From Chloroflexota bacterium (GTDB lineage: Bacteria > Chloroflexota > UBA11872 > VXOZ01): a stretch of DNA of 64,000 nucleotides. The notes beneath the pieces were generated by a model. It was not told the DNA's origin. It worked only from the letters and a program-made list of their open reading frames with translations, and did not search any database. The stretch covers positions 572,915-636,914 of the forward strand of contig CATQHC010000002.1 of the NCBI GenBank assembly GCA_958295775.1, read 5' to 3'. The stretch's first letter is position 1; each line of letters opens with the position of its first letter. This document shows, one piece after another, positions 11,201 to 19,063 of this stretch. The position numbers and the translations under genes were made by a program.

Positions 11201-12592
11201 TCATTGCCCGGTTTGGTTCGCGACCTGTTCGGCAATCTCCTCGGCGGGGTAGGTGAGGATTTCCGCCAGGGTTGGATGGTAGTGCGGGATGCGCATGAAG
11301 TCCTGGGCGGTGGCGCGGAAGTGAAGCGCCACAATGCACTCGTGAATCAATTCGCCCCCCTCCGGCCCCAGCACCTGGTAACCGAGAATCTCACCCGTTT
11401 GCGCATGACCGACCATCTTGACAAAGCCGCGGGTCTCACCCAGGCAGAGCGCCTTACCATGGTCGTTGAAAGGGTAAGAAGCCGTGACGATGGGTAACCC
11501 TTTGGAACGGGCCTCCTTTTCAGTCATGCCGACGCGCCCGTACTGCGGCTCGGTGAAGACGACGATGGGCACGATGCGGTAGTCCATGTACTGCGGGGGG
11601 CCGGCGCCAAGCGCGTTGTGGGCCGCTATCTCGCCCTGCTGGATTGCCACGTGCACGATGTCGTAGGAGACGGTGACGTCGCCGACGGCAAAGATGTTCG
11701 GATTCGACGTGCGCATGGCGGTATCTGTGGCAATACCGCGCCCCGTGCTTTCCACACCGGCGGCGCCAAGGTTCAGGCCCTCCAGCGCGGGACTGCGTCC
11801 TGTGGCCACCAGGATTTGGTCAACCTCGATTTCGCTTTCCACGTCGTCCTGCGCGAGGTGGAGGACTTTCTTGCCGTTGCGTTGCTCCACGGCGTTGAGC
11901 CGCGTGGCGCAGCGGATGTCCATGCCGTCTTCCCGCAGGTATTCGCCCAGCGCCGTGCCCACTGCTTCGTCTTCACTGCTCAGCACACAACTGCTCCGCT
12001 GCAGCAGCGTGACGGCAGCGCCAAGCCGTGAATAGAACTGGCCCAACTCAAGGCCGATCGGTCCGCCGCCGAGCACACAAACGGACTCCGGCAACTCTTC
12101 CAATTCCAGCGCCTCGTCGCTCGTGATGTATCCCGCTTCCGCCAGTCCCGGCACTTTCGGCACAAACGGCACCGAACCGGTGGCGATGACGAATTTGGGC
12201 GCGGTGAGAATGCGATCTCCAACCTGTACGCTTTCGGCAGAGAGAAACTGCGCCGCGCCCTCAAAGAGCGCGATATCCGGTGAATTGAGCTGCTCGATGC
12301 GGTAGTCTGCGAATTCCTTCACCAAGCGCCGCTTGCGGGCGATGATGGCAGGCAGGTCGGACGTGACTGAGCCAACGTGGATGCCCATCTCTGCAGCGTG
12401 CTGCGCGTGGTAGAGTCGGCTTGCCGACGCAAGAATTGCCTTGCTCGGCATGCAGCCCCGCAAGATGCAAAGACCGCCCAACGGCCCTTGTTCGGCCACC
12501 GCCACACGGGTGCCCCGCTCGGCGGCCGTGCGCGCCGCGGCATAGCCGGCGCTGCCGCCGCCCAGTACGATCAGGTCAAAACGCTCAGCCAA
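11201..12592 (-). CDS. FAD-dependent dithiol-disulfide oxidoreductase (dihydrolipoamide dehydrogenase / mercuric reductase family)
   Basis: The product has 463 residues. It has an N-terminal FAD fold (VLGGGSAGYAAARTA), the redox pair GGLCILRGCMPSK, a central NAD(P) fold (VCVLGGGPIGLELG), the second FAD motif (IFAVGDV) and the C-terminal dimerisation domain with HYHPTLAEI, whose His-Glu pair acts as the proton donor. This is the full lipoamide-dehydrogenase plan. No 2-oxo-acid dehydrogenase subunits lie nearby, and no heavy-metal cysteines are seen at the ends, so the physiological disulfide is unknown. Translation appears to start at the TTG at 12592, with GGAAGAG just upstream and no close ATG. 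Confidence 0.87.
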   Translation of the reverse strand: MAERFDLIVLGGGSAGYAAARTAAERGTRVAVAEQGPLGGLCILRGCMPSKAILASASRLYHAQHAAEMGIHVGSVTSDLPAIIARKRRLVKEFADYRIEQLNSPDIALFEGAAQFLSAESVQVGDRILTAPKFVIATGSVPFVPKVPGLAEAGYITSDEALELEELPESVCVLGGGPIGLELGQFYSRLGAAVTLLQRSSCVLSSEDEAVGTALGEYLREDGMDIRCATRLNAVEQRNGKKVLHLAQDDVESEIEVDQILVATGRSPALEGLNLGAAGVESTGRGIATDTAMRTSNPNIFAVGDVTVSYDIVHVAIQQGEIAAHNALGAGPPQYMDYRIVPIVVFTEPQYGRVGMTEKEARSKGLPIVTASYPFNDHGKALCLGETRGFVKMVGHAQTGEILGYQVLGPEGGELIHECIVALHFRATAQDFMRIPHYHPTLAEILTYPAEEIAEQVANQTGQ

Positions 12593-12730
12593 GGCTCTTC
12601 CACTCTCCTCATTTCATTGCGATTGCGGCGTGCGCAATCCACGTCAACTCTCGTCTTTATTGCGTAGGTGCGCCAGGGAAAGGTCAATCATCCGCTATGG
12701 GGCGGCAGTTCACCTTCCGGGCGCTGCTGC

Positions 12731-13573
12731 TCACCCGCCTGGCTTTCCCAAGCCGCCAACTGCCGTAATCACCGCCTCACTGTCTTTCAGCCAGGCGTGA
12801 TTCGGGTCGTCCCGGGGTGCCAGCACCCGTTGATTGCCGGCAAGAATCCAGAGGTAATAGAGTTGATAACCTGGACCTGCAACGACGGGATGGTAACCGC
12901 GAGGAATGGCCACCACATCGCCGTCTTCAACCGTGTACGACTCGTTCAATGAGCTGTCGTCGGTATAGACCCGCTGCATGCCAAAGCCCCGCGCCGGCGT
13001 GATGCGGAAGAGATATGCTTCCTCATGTGCAGATTCGTGCGGCGGATCGTCAACCTCATGTTTGTGCGGCGGCGCGCTGCTCCAATATCCGGGCGGATTG
13101 AAAGTCTCGCCCAGGACCATGGTATGGGCCGGAAAGGGCGCATCGATGATGTCGTAGATCAGACGGAACCAGTTGCCTTGCCCGACTCTGCGGACCTTGA
13201 GTTGGTCCGGTGTAATTATGTGCGAAGCCGTACCCGGATTGCCGGGCGTGCTGCAAATCACCAACTGCAGGGTTGCGTGGCCCTGCGCGCGGACTTCCCA
13301 CGTTTGCTCCGGCGCGACGAAGACCGTAGAAGACGGGCCGGCAAAGACGCTTTGACGCTGGCAATGGTGGACAATGCCGTGGGACTCGACAGCGATGGTC
13401 GCTTCGCCTGCTTGCAGCACCAGGGCCGATTCCCAGGCCCCGGTGTCGCCGGAATAGGAATCTCCAGGCGCCAGCCTCAAAACTGAAATGCGAATGCGCT
13501 CCAGGGAAGGATGTCGCTCCGCGACGATCGCATGGTAGCCCAAACCCGAAGGTGCCTTGTGGAGGAGATTCAT
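12731..13573 (-). CDS. iolB: 5-deoxy-glucuronate isomerase
   Basis: The protein has 280 residues from the ATG at 13573, preceded by AAAGGA seven bases upstream; the longer frame to 13612 lacks a site. It follows the IolB double-cupin pattern. The C-terminal cupin carries the metal-binding block PPHKHEV...ESAHEEAYLFR and later YHPVVAGPGYQLYYLWILAG. IolB isomerises 5-deoxy-glucuronate to 2-deoxy-5-keto-gluconate in myo-inositol breakdown. The other iol genes are not in this window, but two TIM-barrel sugar isomerases (29039 and 63485) could belong to related pathways. It is transcribed divergently from the gene at 13900. Confidence 0.9.
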   Translation of the reverse strand: MNLLHKAPSGLGYHAIVAERHPSLERIRISVLRLAPGDSYSGDTGAWESALVLQAGEATIAVESHGIVHHCQRQSVFAGPSSTVFVAPEQTWEVRAQGHATLQLVICSTPGNPGTASHIITPDQLKVRRVGQGNWFRLIYDIIDAPFPAHTMVLGETFNPPGYWSSAPPHKHEVDDPPHESAHEEAYLFRITPARGFGMQRVYTDDSSLNESYTVEDGDVVAIPRGYHPVVAGPGYQLYYLWILAGNQRVLAPRDDPNHAWLKDSEAVITAVGGLGKPGG

Positions 13574-13720
13574 CAATTGATCCTTTCTCGCAACTTTCGA
13601 GCGACTGCGCAAAATGGCAGTCGCAGCAGAATATCTGCCATCTGCATATAGGATTGTGCGGTTTGCTATACGGTACCTAATGCGCCACCACGCTGCAATT
13701 GCTCTATCTCGCCAAATTCC

Positions 13721-13750
13721 TTGACTCTGTGGACTACCGGTTACTATAAT
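13721..13750 (+). promoter_or_regulatory. sigma-70-type promoter for the gene at 13900
   Basis: TTGACT at 13721 and a perfect TATAAT at 13745 are 18 bases apart. Transcription would start near 13757, leaving a leader of about 140 bases that contains the hairpin at 13795-13813. Confidence 0.7.
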
Positions 13751-13794
13751 CGTCTAGATTAGGCAGTTGCGCTCATGCAACCGGCTAAGGGTTG

Positions 13795-13813
13795 CGGAGG
13801 CATTGGGCCTCCG
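13795..13813 (+). terminator. short hairpin in the leader, possible attenuator
   Basis: CGGAGGC and GCCTCCG (loop ATTGG) are followed by ATTTCTCC. It lies about 40 bases after the predicted transcription start and before the gene, so it could end or pause transcription in the leader. The T-run is weak. Confidence 0.35.
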
Positions 13814-13899
13814 ATTTCTCCGTCAGCAGCTAGTTTAAGTCTGTTGCGGCTTAGGGCAAGCGAGCCGACGCTGTACATCAAGAATTCGAGGTTACCAGC

Positions 13900-14649
13900 A
13901 TGCCTCCGCTTACAATCGTCACTGCAATAATCGGCGCCTTCCTGTTAGCTATTGGGCTGATTGGCAGGACCGCAGGTCGCCGCCCTGGAGTATCGTTAGG
14001 CGCTATGGTCGTGGGTGTTGTATTGCTCGTGGTCGCCGTGATATTCATGGTTTCCGGTACTTCAGATACAGAGTCTCCGGAGAACGCTGGCGCAACCATC
14101 AAGGTGAGCAGCACGGCAACCGCGGCGGCGAAAGGTGATGAGGAGTCAGAATCGGCTGCCGATGCGGCCGACCTGCCGCTCATTGAAGCGGCGGCCAGGC
14201 CGGAGAACTTTGGCGAGCTGGAGGTCTTTTACGAAGCCGGCACGTCAGTCGCAAATTTCGATGCCTTCAGATTGATGGAAATGACGGCTTACGGCCCGGC
14301 GGGGCACGGCATTGGAATCGAGAAGTCACCCTTTGAGGTCGGCCAAGAGATTTACATTGAATTTACCGTCCAGAACCTGCGCGTGCCGCCGATCGAGCTA
14401 AACCGAACGTTTGTTGCCGTGAACCATCCCACAGGCGAAGAAATACACTTTGGGCTAGCTCATGAAGGGGTGGAAGTTGTGCGGTACCAGAAGTTTAAGA
14501 CCGGGGTAGTCATACCGCTCGATGTAGCGGGACAGTGGGAAATCTGGCCCTGTTATCAGTTGTTGCTGGATGACGACACGCTCCGAGACCGCTGCACGGC
14601 CAAATGGCAGTTCTTCACGATTGAGGTGAAAGAGAGTAGTCAGTCTTAA
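13900..14649 (+). CDS. membrane-anchored extracytoplasmic protein, unknown function
   Basis: The product has 249 residues. Two hydrophobic helices (about 3-22 and 32-54) are followed by an acidic, Ala/Thr-rich linker (about 55-100) and a soluble domain (about 105-245). That domain reads like an Ig-like or DUF-type beta fold: YIEFTVQNL, a Cys pair near the end (WPCYQ and RDRC), and WQFFTIEV at the close. I recognise no named family. It has its own promoter and precedes a Tat lipoprotein gene. The Cys pair suggests an exported, disulfide-bearing domain. Confidence 0.7.
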   Translation: MPPLTIVTAIIGAFLLAIGLIGRTAGRRPGVSLGAMVVGVVLLVVAVIFMVSGTSDTESPENAGATIKVSSTATAAAKGDEESESAADAADLPLIEAAARPENFGELEVFYEAGTSVANFDAFRLMEMTAYGPAGHGIGIEKSPFEVGQEIYIEFTVQNLRVPPIELNRTFVAVNHPTGEEIHFGLAHEGVEVVRYQKFKTGVVIPLDVAGQWEIWPCYQLLLDDDTLRDRCTAKWQFFTIEVKESSQS

Positions 14650-14828
14650 GCAAGCGCGCATAGGGGTAGAGCGCGGCGTAGAGTTCTCCTTGTGCAAGCT
14701 TCGGTCGCACAGCAAAGCAACGCCGACTTCGTTCACTTGCTAGCATATCTCTAAATCTGGAAACCAAGCCTCGTCTCAGACCTGCCGGTTTGGGCGTGAA
14801 GACCAGGCAGTCGTAAGAGAGTATCTCG

Positions 14829-14867
14829 ATCACTACAGAGGCCGCGGGACGCGGCCTCTGTAGTGAT
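14829..14867. terminator. strong palindrome, likely bidirectional terminator
   Basis: An 18-bp perfect stem (14829-14846 with 14850-14867) closes on a GGA loop. It lies between the membrane-protein gene and the promoter at 14899. The trailing T-run is poor in both directions, so termination strength is uncertain. Confidence 0.55.
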
Positions 14868-14898
14868 TCATGGGAGTCGGTTGTTAGGGTTAGAGTCC

Positions 14899-14927
14899 TT
14901 GACCCACCTTGACGAAACATATATAAT
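14899..14927 (+). promoter_or_regulatory. sigma-70-type promoter for the solute-binding protein gene
   Basis: TTGACC (14899-14904) is followed after 17 bases by TATAAT (14922-14927). The predicted start near 14934 gives a leader of about 140 bases to the ATG at 15075; I see no riboswitch in it. Confidence 0.75.
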
Positions 14928-15074
14928 TTTTCCTAGCCTAGCCAAGTACAGTGCGAATGGCTAATCGGATTTTGTGAGTGGACCTGCAACATGGCTGGGC
15001 GATTTGTGGCCGATAGAGTTGGCCCATTCATTTGCGGGTTATAGCTGGGGAAGAGCCAAAAAGGAGGAGTCCCC

Positions 15075-16451
15075 ATGACGTTGACAAGACGATCGTTGCT
15101 GGGCGCTGGCGCCGCAGCCGGTGGTGCTGCGTTGCTGGCCGCGTGCGGCACGGCGGCGACGACGGGTGCGCCTAAGGATGACATGGCCGAGGCGCCCAAG
15201 GCCGAGGAAAAGACCGAGATGATGGAGACGCCGGTGCTGAAGATCTCTAACTACCACGCGGAAGAAGATCCGCGCTGGAAGGCGCTCTCTGAGACGTTTG
15301 CGGTCGCTGAGGAGTCTCTCGGTATCGAGATCGAGGCGACGCCCGACCGGACGTTTGACGGCGGCGTGTTTGCCAAGCGCAACACCGAGTTTGCCGCCGG
15401 TGAAGCCGGCGTGGACATCACTTACAACCAGGTCAACTGGGCGCTCAAGTGGGGTCTCACCGGTGTTATCGAGGAACTGACGCCCTATTTCGCCAAAGGC
15501 CCGCGCAGCAAAGAGGACTACTTTGCCGGCGAGCTGGTGAATTGGAGCTGGGGCCCGAACCTGTACGGCGTGCCCTTCCAATCGGGTGGCGAGGTATTTC
15601 ACGTAAACAAGGACCTGCTCACCCAGGCCGGTGTTGACATGCCTCCACCGGACTGGACCTATGAAGACTTGCTGGACATGTCCCGCAAGCTCACCAATGA
15701 AGAAGAGAAGAAATGGGCTCTGGTTATTTACCAGAACTACGTCTTCTACATGATGGGCACGTGGATGTATAACTTCGGCGGTCAGATCCTCAACGAGACT
15801 AAGGACAAGGCGCTCTATGGCACCGATCCGCTGTCTCTTGAAGGCGCTCAGTTCAACATCGACTTGGCGCTTAAGCACAGGGTGATCGCGCCGGGTGCAG
15901 ATGAAATTGGCGTCGAGTTTGCCACAGGCACCTACCACATAGAGAACCAGTTCGCGGCGATGGAGAACAACGGTATCTACCGCCACAACGGTATTCGCCC
16001 GCACTTGGGCGAGGCCTTGGACTTCCTACCCCCGCCAAAGGGTCTGGACCAACGCGTAACCGTGCTGGGTAATGCGTACTCCATCCTCAGTCTCTCCGAG
16101 GCCAAGGACTTGGCATGGGACTTCCTCATGTGGTTCCACTCTGACGAGAGCATGCTGGAGACCCCGCACTTCGGTTCCATCGCGTGGCCGCCCGTCATCG
16201 AGTACGCCACGCATCCGGTATGGCTGGAGCCTTTCAAGGGCACCCGCGTAACGGACGTGGTTGACGTGTGGATTTCCGGTGGACACGATGCCATGATCGT
16301 GCCCGAGGGCACCGAGGCTTGGGGTATTGACATCGAGTGGACACGCAAGGCAATTTCCGGTGAGGTCACCGTGCCTGAGGCGTTCCGCTCATCCGCCGAA
16401 GAGATGAACGTGCTCTTCAGCCAGCGGCCCGCCGAGTGGGCGATGTCATAG
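15075..16451 (+). CDS. ABC-type extracellular solute-binding protein, Tat-exported lipoprotein
   Basis: The product has 458 residues. The N-terminus has a twin-arginine motif (TRRSLLG), a hydrophobic run rich in Ala and Gly, and the lipobox LLAAC at about residue 24, so it should cross by Tat (tatC is at 22115) and be lipid-anchored. The rest follows the family 1 (sugar-type) binding-protein plan, with hinge blocks such as WTYEDLLDMSRKLT and ITYNQVNWALKWG. A strong AAGGAGGAG site precedes the ATG. No permease or ATPase genes follow; a terminator and a spondin-domain gene come next. The ligand is unknown, though oligosaccharides are usual for the family. Confidence 0.9.
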   Translation: MTLTRRSLLGAGAAAGGAALLAACGTAATTGAPKDDMAEAPKAEEKTEMMETPVLKISNYHAEEDPRWKALSETFAVAEESLGIEIEATPDRTFDGGVFAKRNTEFAAGEAGVDITYNQVNWALKWGLTGVIEELTPYFAKGPRSKEDYFAGELVNWSWGPNLYGVPFQSGGEVFHVNKDLLTQAGVDMPPPDWTYEDLLDMSRKLTNEEEKKWALVIYQNYVFYMMGTWMYNFGGQILNETKDKALYGTDPLSLEGAQFNIDLALKHRVIAPGADEIGVEFATGTYHIENQFAAMENNGIYRHNGIRPHLGEALDFLPPPKGLDQRVTVLGNAYSILSLSEAKDLAWDFLMWFHSDESMLETPHFGSIAWPPVIEYATHPVWLEPFKGTRVTDVVDVWISGGHDAMIVPEGTEAWGIDIEWTRKAISGEVTVPEAFRSSAEEMNVLFSQRPAEWAMS

Positions 16452-16501
16452 GACTATGAAGACTTGCCTGTTCGCAGGCAAATTCTAGTCAGTCGAGTGA
16501 A

Positions 16502-16528
16502 ACAGGAGGCAGCTATGCTGCCTCCTGT
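16502..16528 (+). terminator. stem-loop terminator after the solute-binding protein gene
   Basis: ACAGGAGGCAGC pairs perfectly with GCTGCCTCCTGT across a TAT loop, then CATTTAAAG follows. The tail is short, so some read-through into the gene at 16565 is possible. Confidence 0.75.
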
Positions 16529-16564
16529 CATTTAAAGAGTGCATTTCCTAAGGAGGACTCAAAG

Positions 16565-17269
16565 GTGAGCAGAAAAACTATCTTGATTGGTTTGGCCGGG
16601 CTACTGGCTTTGGTGGTTCTGTCCGCCGGTATTCTCAACGGCGCCGGCATGCTCAGCGCCGCCGGCAACGATACCGATGAACTGATCGTTGAGGTCACAA
16701 TCACCAACCTGACCCGTGGGCAGACCATGACCACCGTCTTCGTCTCCCGCCACGACCGCAACGCCGCGCCACTCTACACATTAGGAGAGCCTGCTAGCGA
16801 TGGGTTGGCGGCCATGGCGGAGGACGGCAGCGCGAGCGGCCTGCTTGAGGTGTGGGATCCGGATACGAGTAGCAGTATCGCCGAAGCCCGAACAGCGGGC
16901 GGCCTGCTGCGGCCCGGCCAGAGCGTTACCATTACCTTCAATGTCAGTGACGGCAAGCAACTGCTCTCCTTAGCCAGCATGCTGGTGTCCACCAATGACG
17001 GCTTTATCGGCGCAAACAGTCTCGACCTATCCTCTTCCAAGGTTGTCTACTTGAACGTTTACGACGCAGGCAGTGAAGGCAATAGTGAAAGCTGCGATTT
17101 CGTTCCGGGGCCGCCTTGTGGCAGCCACAACGCCAGAGACACTGATTCCGCCGAGGGCTTTGTCCACGTCCACGCGGGCATCCACGGCGATGGTGGACTT
17201 GACCCGGCGCAACACGACTGGCGCAATCCGGCCGCCAGACTGGAGATTAAGTCCTGGAAGCGGGTCTAA
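16565..17269 (+). CDS. secreted spondin-domain protein
   Basis: The product has 234 residues from a GTG at 16565, with AAGGAGGA upstream. An N-terminal signal or anchor helix (about 5-30) leads into a spondin-type domain. ELIVEVTITNLTRGQTMTTV, then VFVSR, PLYTLGEPAS and GLLRPGQSVTITF match the bacterial spondin_N pattern, and a metal-like HVHAGIHG lies near the end. In animals these domains bind matrix; in bacteria the role is unknown, but secretion and adhesion or metal binding are plausible. The gene follows the Tat lipoprotein gene but is partly separated from it by a terminator. Confidence 0.8.
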   Translation: MSRKTILIGLAGLLALVVLSAGILNGAGMLSAAGNDTDELIVEVTITNLTRGQTMTTVFVSRHDRNAAPLYTLGEPASDGLAAMAEDGSASGLLEVWDPDTSSSIAEARTAGGLLRPGQSVTITFNVSDGKQLLSLASMLVSTNDGFIGANSLDLSSSKVVYLNVYDAGSEGNSESCDFVPGPPCGSHNARDTDSAEGFVHVHAGIHGDGGLDPAQHDWRNPAARLEIKSWKRV

Positions 17270-17475
17270 TAAGAGTGGCTGCGCGCTGCATCTAAGCGCT
17301 ACGGCGTGAGTGCTGCGTCTTGGCGACGGGTTTCACAGTGCGTAAACCAGTCTCTATGACTACATTTGACACAACTGTCGCCGCAAGGTGAAGCGTGATA
17401 AACTCGTGAAGAAAGGCGGTGAGCCGGGTAAGCATGGACTGCGTTCGGTGACTATCCATTTCAAAGGAGTGTGCG

Positions 17476-18771
17476 ATGGCAAAGGTGGTTAGCAGAGAAG
17501 CGTTGGCGGTCGAGGGCGGCCCCAAAGCGGTAACTGTGTCGAGCGACGATCAGTGGGAACGTGTTAGTCCTCTGGAAAAGCAATACGTTAATGCCGTGCT
17601 CGATGACTATGGCAGCGCCTATGATGAGATCGAGAAGTTTGAGGCGCAATTCCAGGAATTCGTTGGCACACGTTATGCCCTGGCCCATTGCAACGGCACC
17701 TCGACAATTCACGCGGCGGTTTTTGCTTCCGGAGCGCGTTTGGGCAAAGAGGTGATCGTGCCGTCCGTTACGTGGCACGCCAGTATTACGCCGATTCTCC
17801 ATTGCAATGCCACGCCGGTCTTTTGCGACGTAGATCCGGAAACCTACTGCGCGGACCCAGAGGACGTGCGCCGCAAGATTACGCCCAACACCTGCGCGAT
17901 TATTGTGACTCACGTCTACGGCAATCCAGCGGACATGGACGCCTTCCGCGAGATTGTGGCGGGCACGGATATCACGTTGATTGAAGATGCCTCCCACGCC
18001 CACGGCGCAACTTGGGACGGACAGTCGGTTGGCTCACTCGGTGACATCGGCTGCTTTAGTCTGCAGGGCAGTAAAGCGGTTACCGGCATTGAAGCGGGCG
18101 TTGCCACTACAGATTCCCCGGATCTCTATGACCGCATGCTTGCGCTGGGACACTATGGCCGCACTGAGAGAATGTGGCAGACCGACAAATTCAGGTCGCT
18201 CCACAATATTGGGCTGGGTGTAAAGTACCGGGCGAACCCGCTCGCCATGGCGATGGCCCGCGCGCAGTTGGAGCGGCTGCCGGAACTAAACGAAAAACGC
18301 CTGGCATGGTTCAAAAAACTCGACGATCTGCTAGGGCAAGTCCCAGGAATTCACCCGCAGAAGACCTACCCCTCCGCAGTGCGCGGCGGACTGTTGCTCT
18401 ACGCCGGGGTGATCGATCCTGTAGAGATTGGTGCACCGGTCAATAGTGTGCTCAAGGCACTGGTTGCCGAAGGGGTCAGCACAACGCCGGCGATCACGCC
18501 GTTCGGTTACGGCGTCATGCACCTGGAGCCGCTGCTGACTGACTTCTCTTTCGAGGATCTGGGTGGACCTTGGGGCGATCAGCCGGCAGACGTGCGCCAT
18601 CCTCTTGAGCGCGGCTCATTGCCAGTCAGCGAGCGCGTGCACGATACGAGCTTCTGGCTCTCCACGCCGGTTGACCCTAGCGATGACTGGCTTGAGCAAA
18701 CTGCTGCCGCGTTCCGCAAAGTAGTTGAGCACGGTCCGCGGCTTGTCGAGGCAATTTCGAAAGCCGGCTGA
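17476..18771 (+). CDS. DegT/DnrJ/EryC1/StrS-family PLP aminotransferase
   Basis: The product has 431 residues. It belongs to the sugar aminotransferase family: the PLP-binding lysine is K200 (LQGSKAVTGIEAG), and the ring-holding pair is E170-D171 with ASHAHGA. Upstream is NGTSTIHAA, which holds the phosphate, and PSVTWHAS. Members put an amino group on keto-sugars bound to nucleotides, or on 3-amino-5-hydroxybenzoate precursors. ACAACTGTCG and AAAGGAG lie upstream, and the latter serves as the ribosome site. No sugar-nucleotide enzymes are adjacent, so the substrate is open. A strong terminator follows. Confidence 0.9.
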   Translation: MAKVVSREALAVEGGPKAVTVSSDDQWERVSPLEKQYVNAVLDDYGSAYDEIEKFEAQFQEFVGTRYALAHCNGTSTIHAAVFASGARLGKEVIVPSVTWHASITPILHCNATPVFCDVDPETYCADPEDVRRKITPNTCAIIVTHVYGNPADMDAFREIVAGTDITLIEDASHAHGATWDGQSVGSLGDIGCFSLQGSKAVTGIEAGVATTDSPDLYDRMLALGHYGRTERMWQTDKFRSLHNIGLGVKYRANPLAMAMARAQLERLPELNEKRLAWFKKLDDLLGQVPGIHPQKTYPSAVRGGLLLYAGVIDPVEIGAPVNSVLKALVAEGVSTTPAITPFGYGVMHLEPLLTDFSFEDLGGPWGDQPADVRHPLERGSLPVSERVHDTSFWLSTPVDPSDDWLEQTAAAFRKVVEHGPRLVEAISKAG

Positions 18772-18844
18772 ACGCTTAGGGCATACAAGACGACGCATTG
18801 CTGACAGCCTCGACAACTGGTAAGTTCCTTTGGGGCGAAGCATA

Positions 18845-18880
18845 CGGTCGCCGCTCTTGAATGATCAAGAGCGGCGACCG
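18845..18880 (+). terminator. rho-independent terminator after the aminotransferase
   Basis: A 16-bp perfect stem (CGGTCGCCGCTCTTGA with its complement) closes on ATGA and is followed by TTCTTTATTT. Confidence 0.92.
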
Positions 18881-19063
18881 TTCTTTATTTATCCTGCTTT
18901 GGCGGCTAGACTGAACGCAAGACGAAAACAGAAACAGCACAGAATGTCGAACGAGCACCCAGACTTACGCGTCCCTGCCGGCTGACAGAGGAAGCCGAAT
19001 GCATGAACCGGCGCATCTCACTCATAGCAGCCGTAGGTTGCAGCGGCTGGACCTCACAAGTGA

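Noticed and set aside
15039-16004. Minus-strand ORF over the solute-binding protein gene
   Set aside because: It is a shadow of a gene with a promoter, ribosome site and leader peptide on the plus strand.
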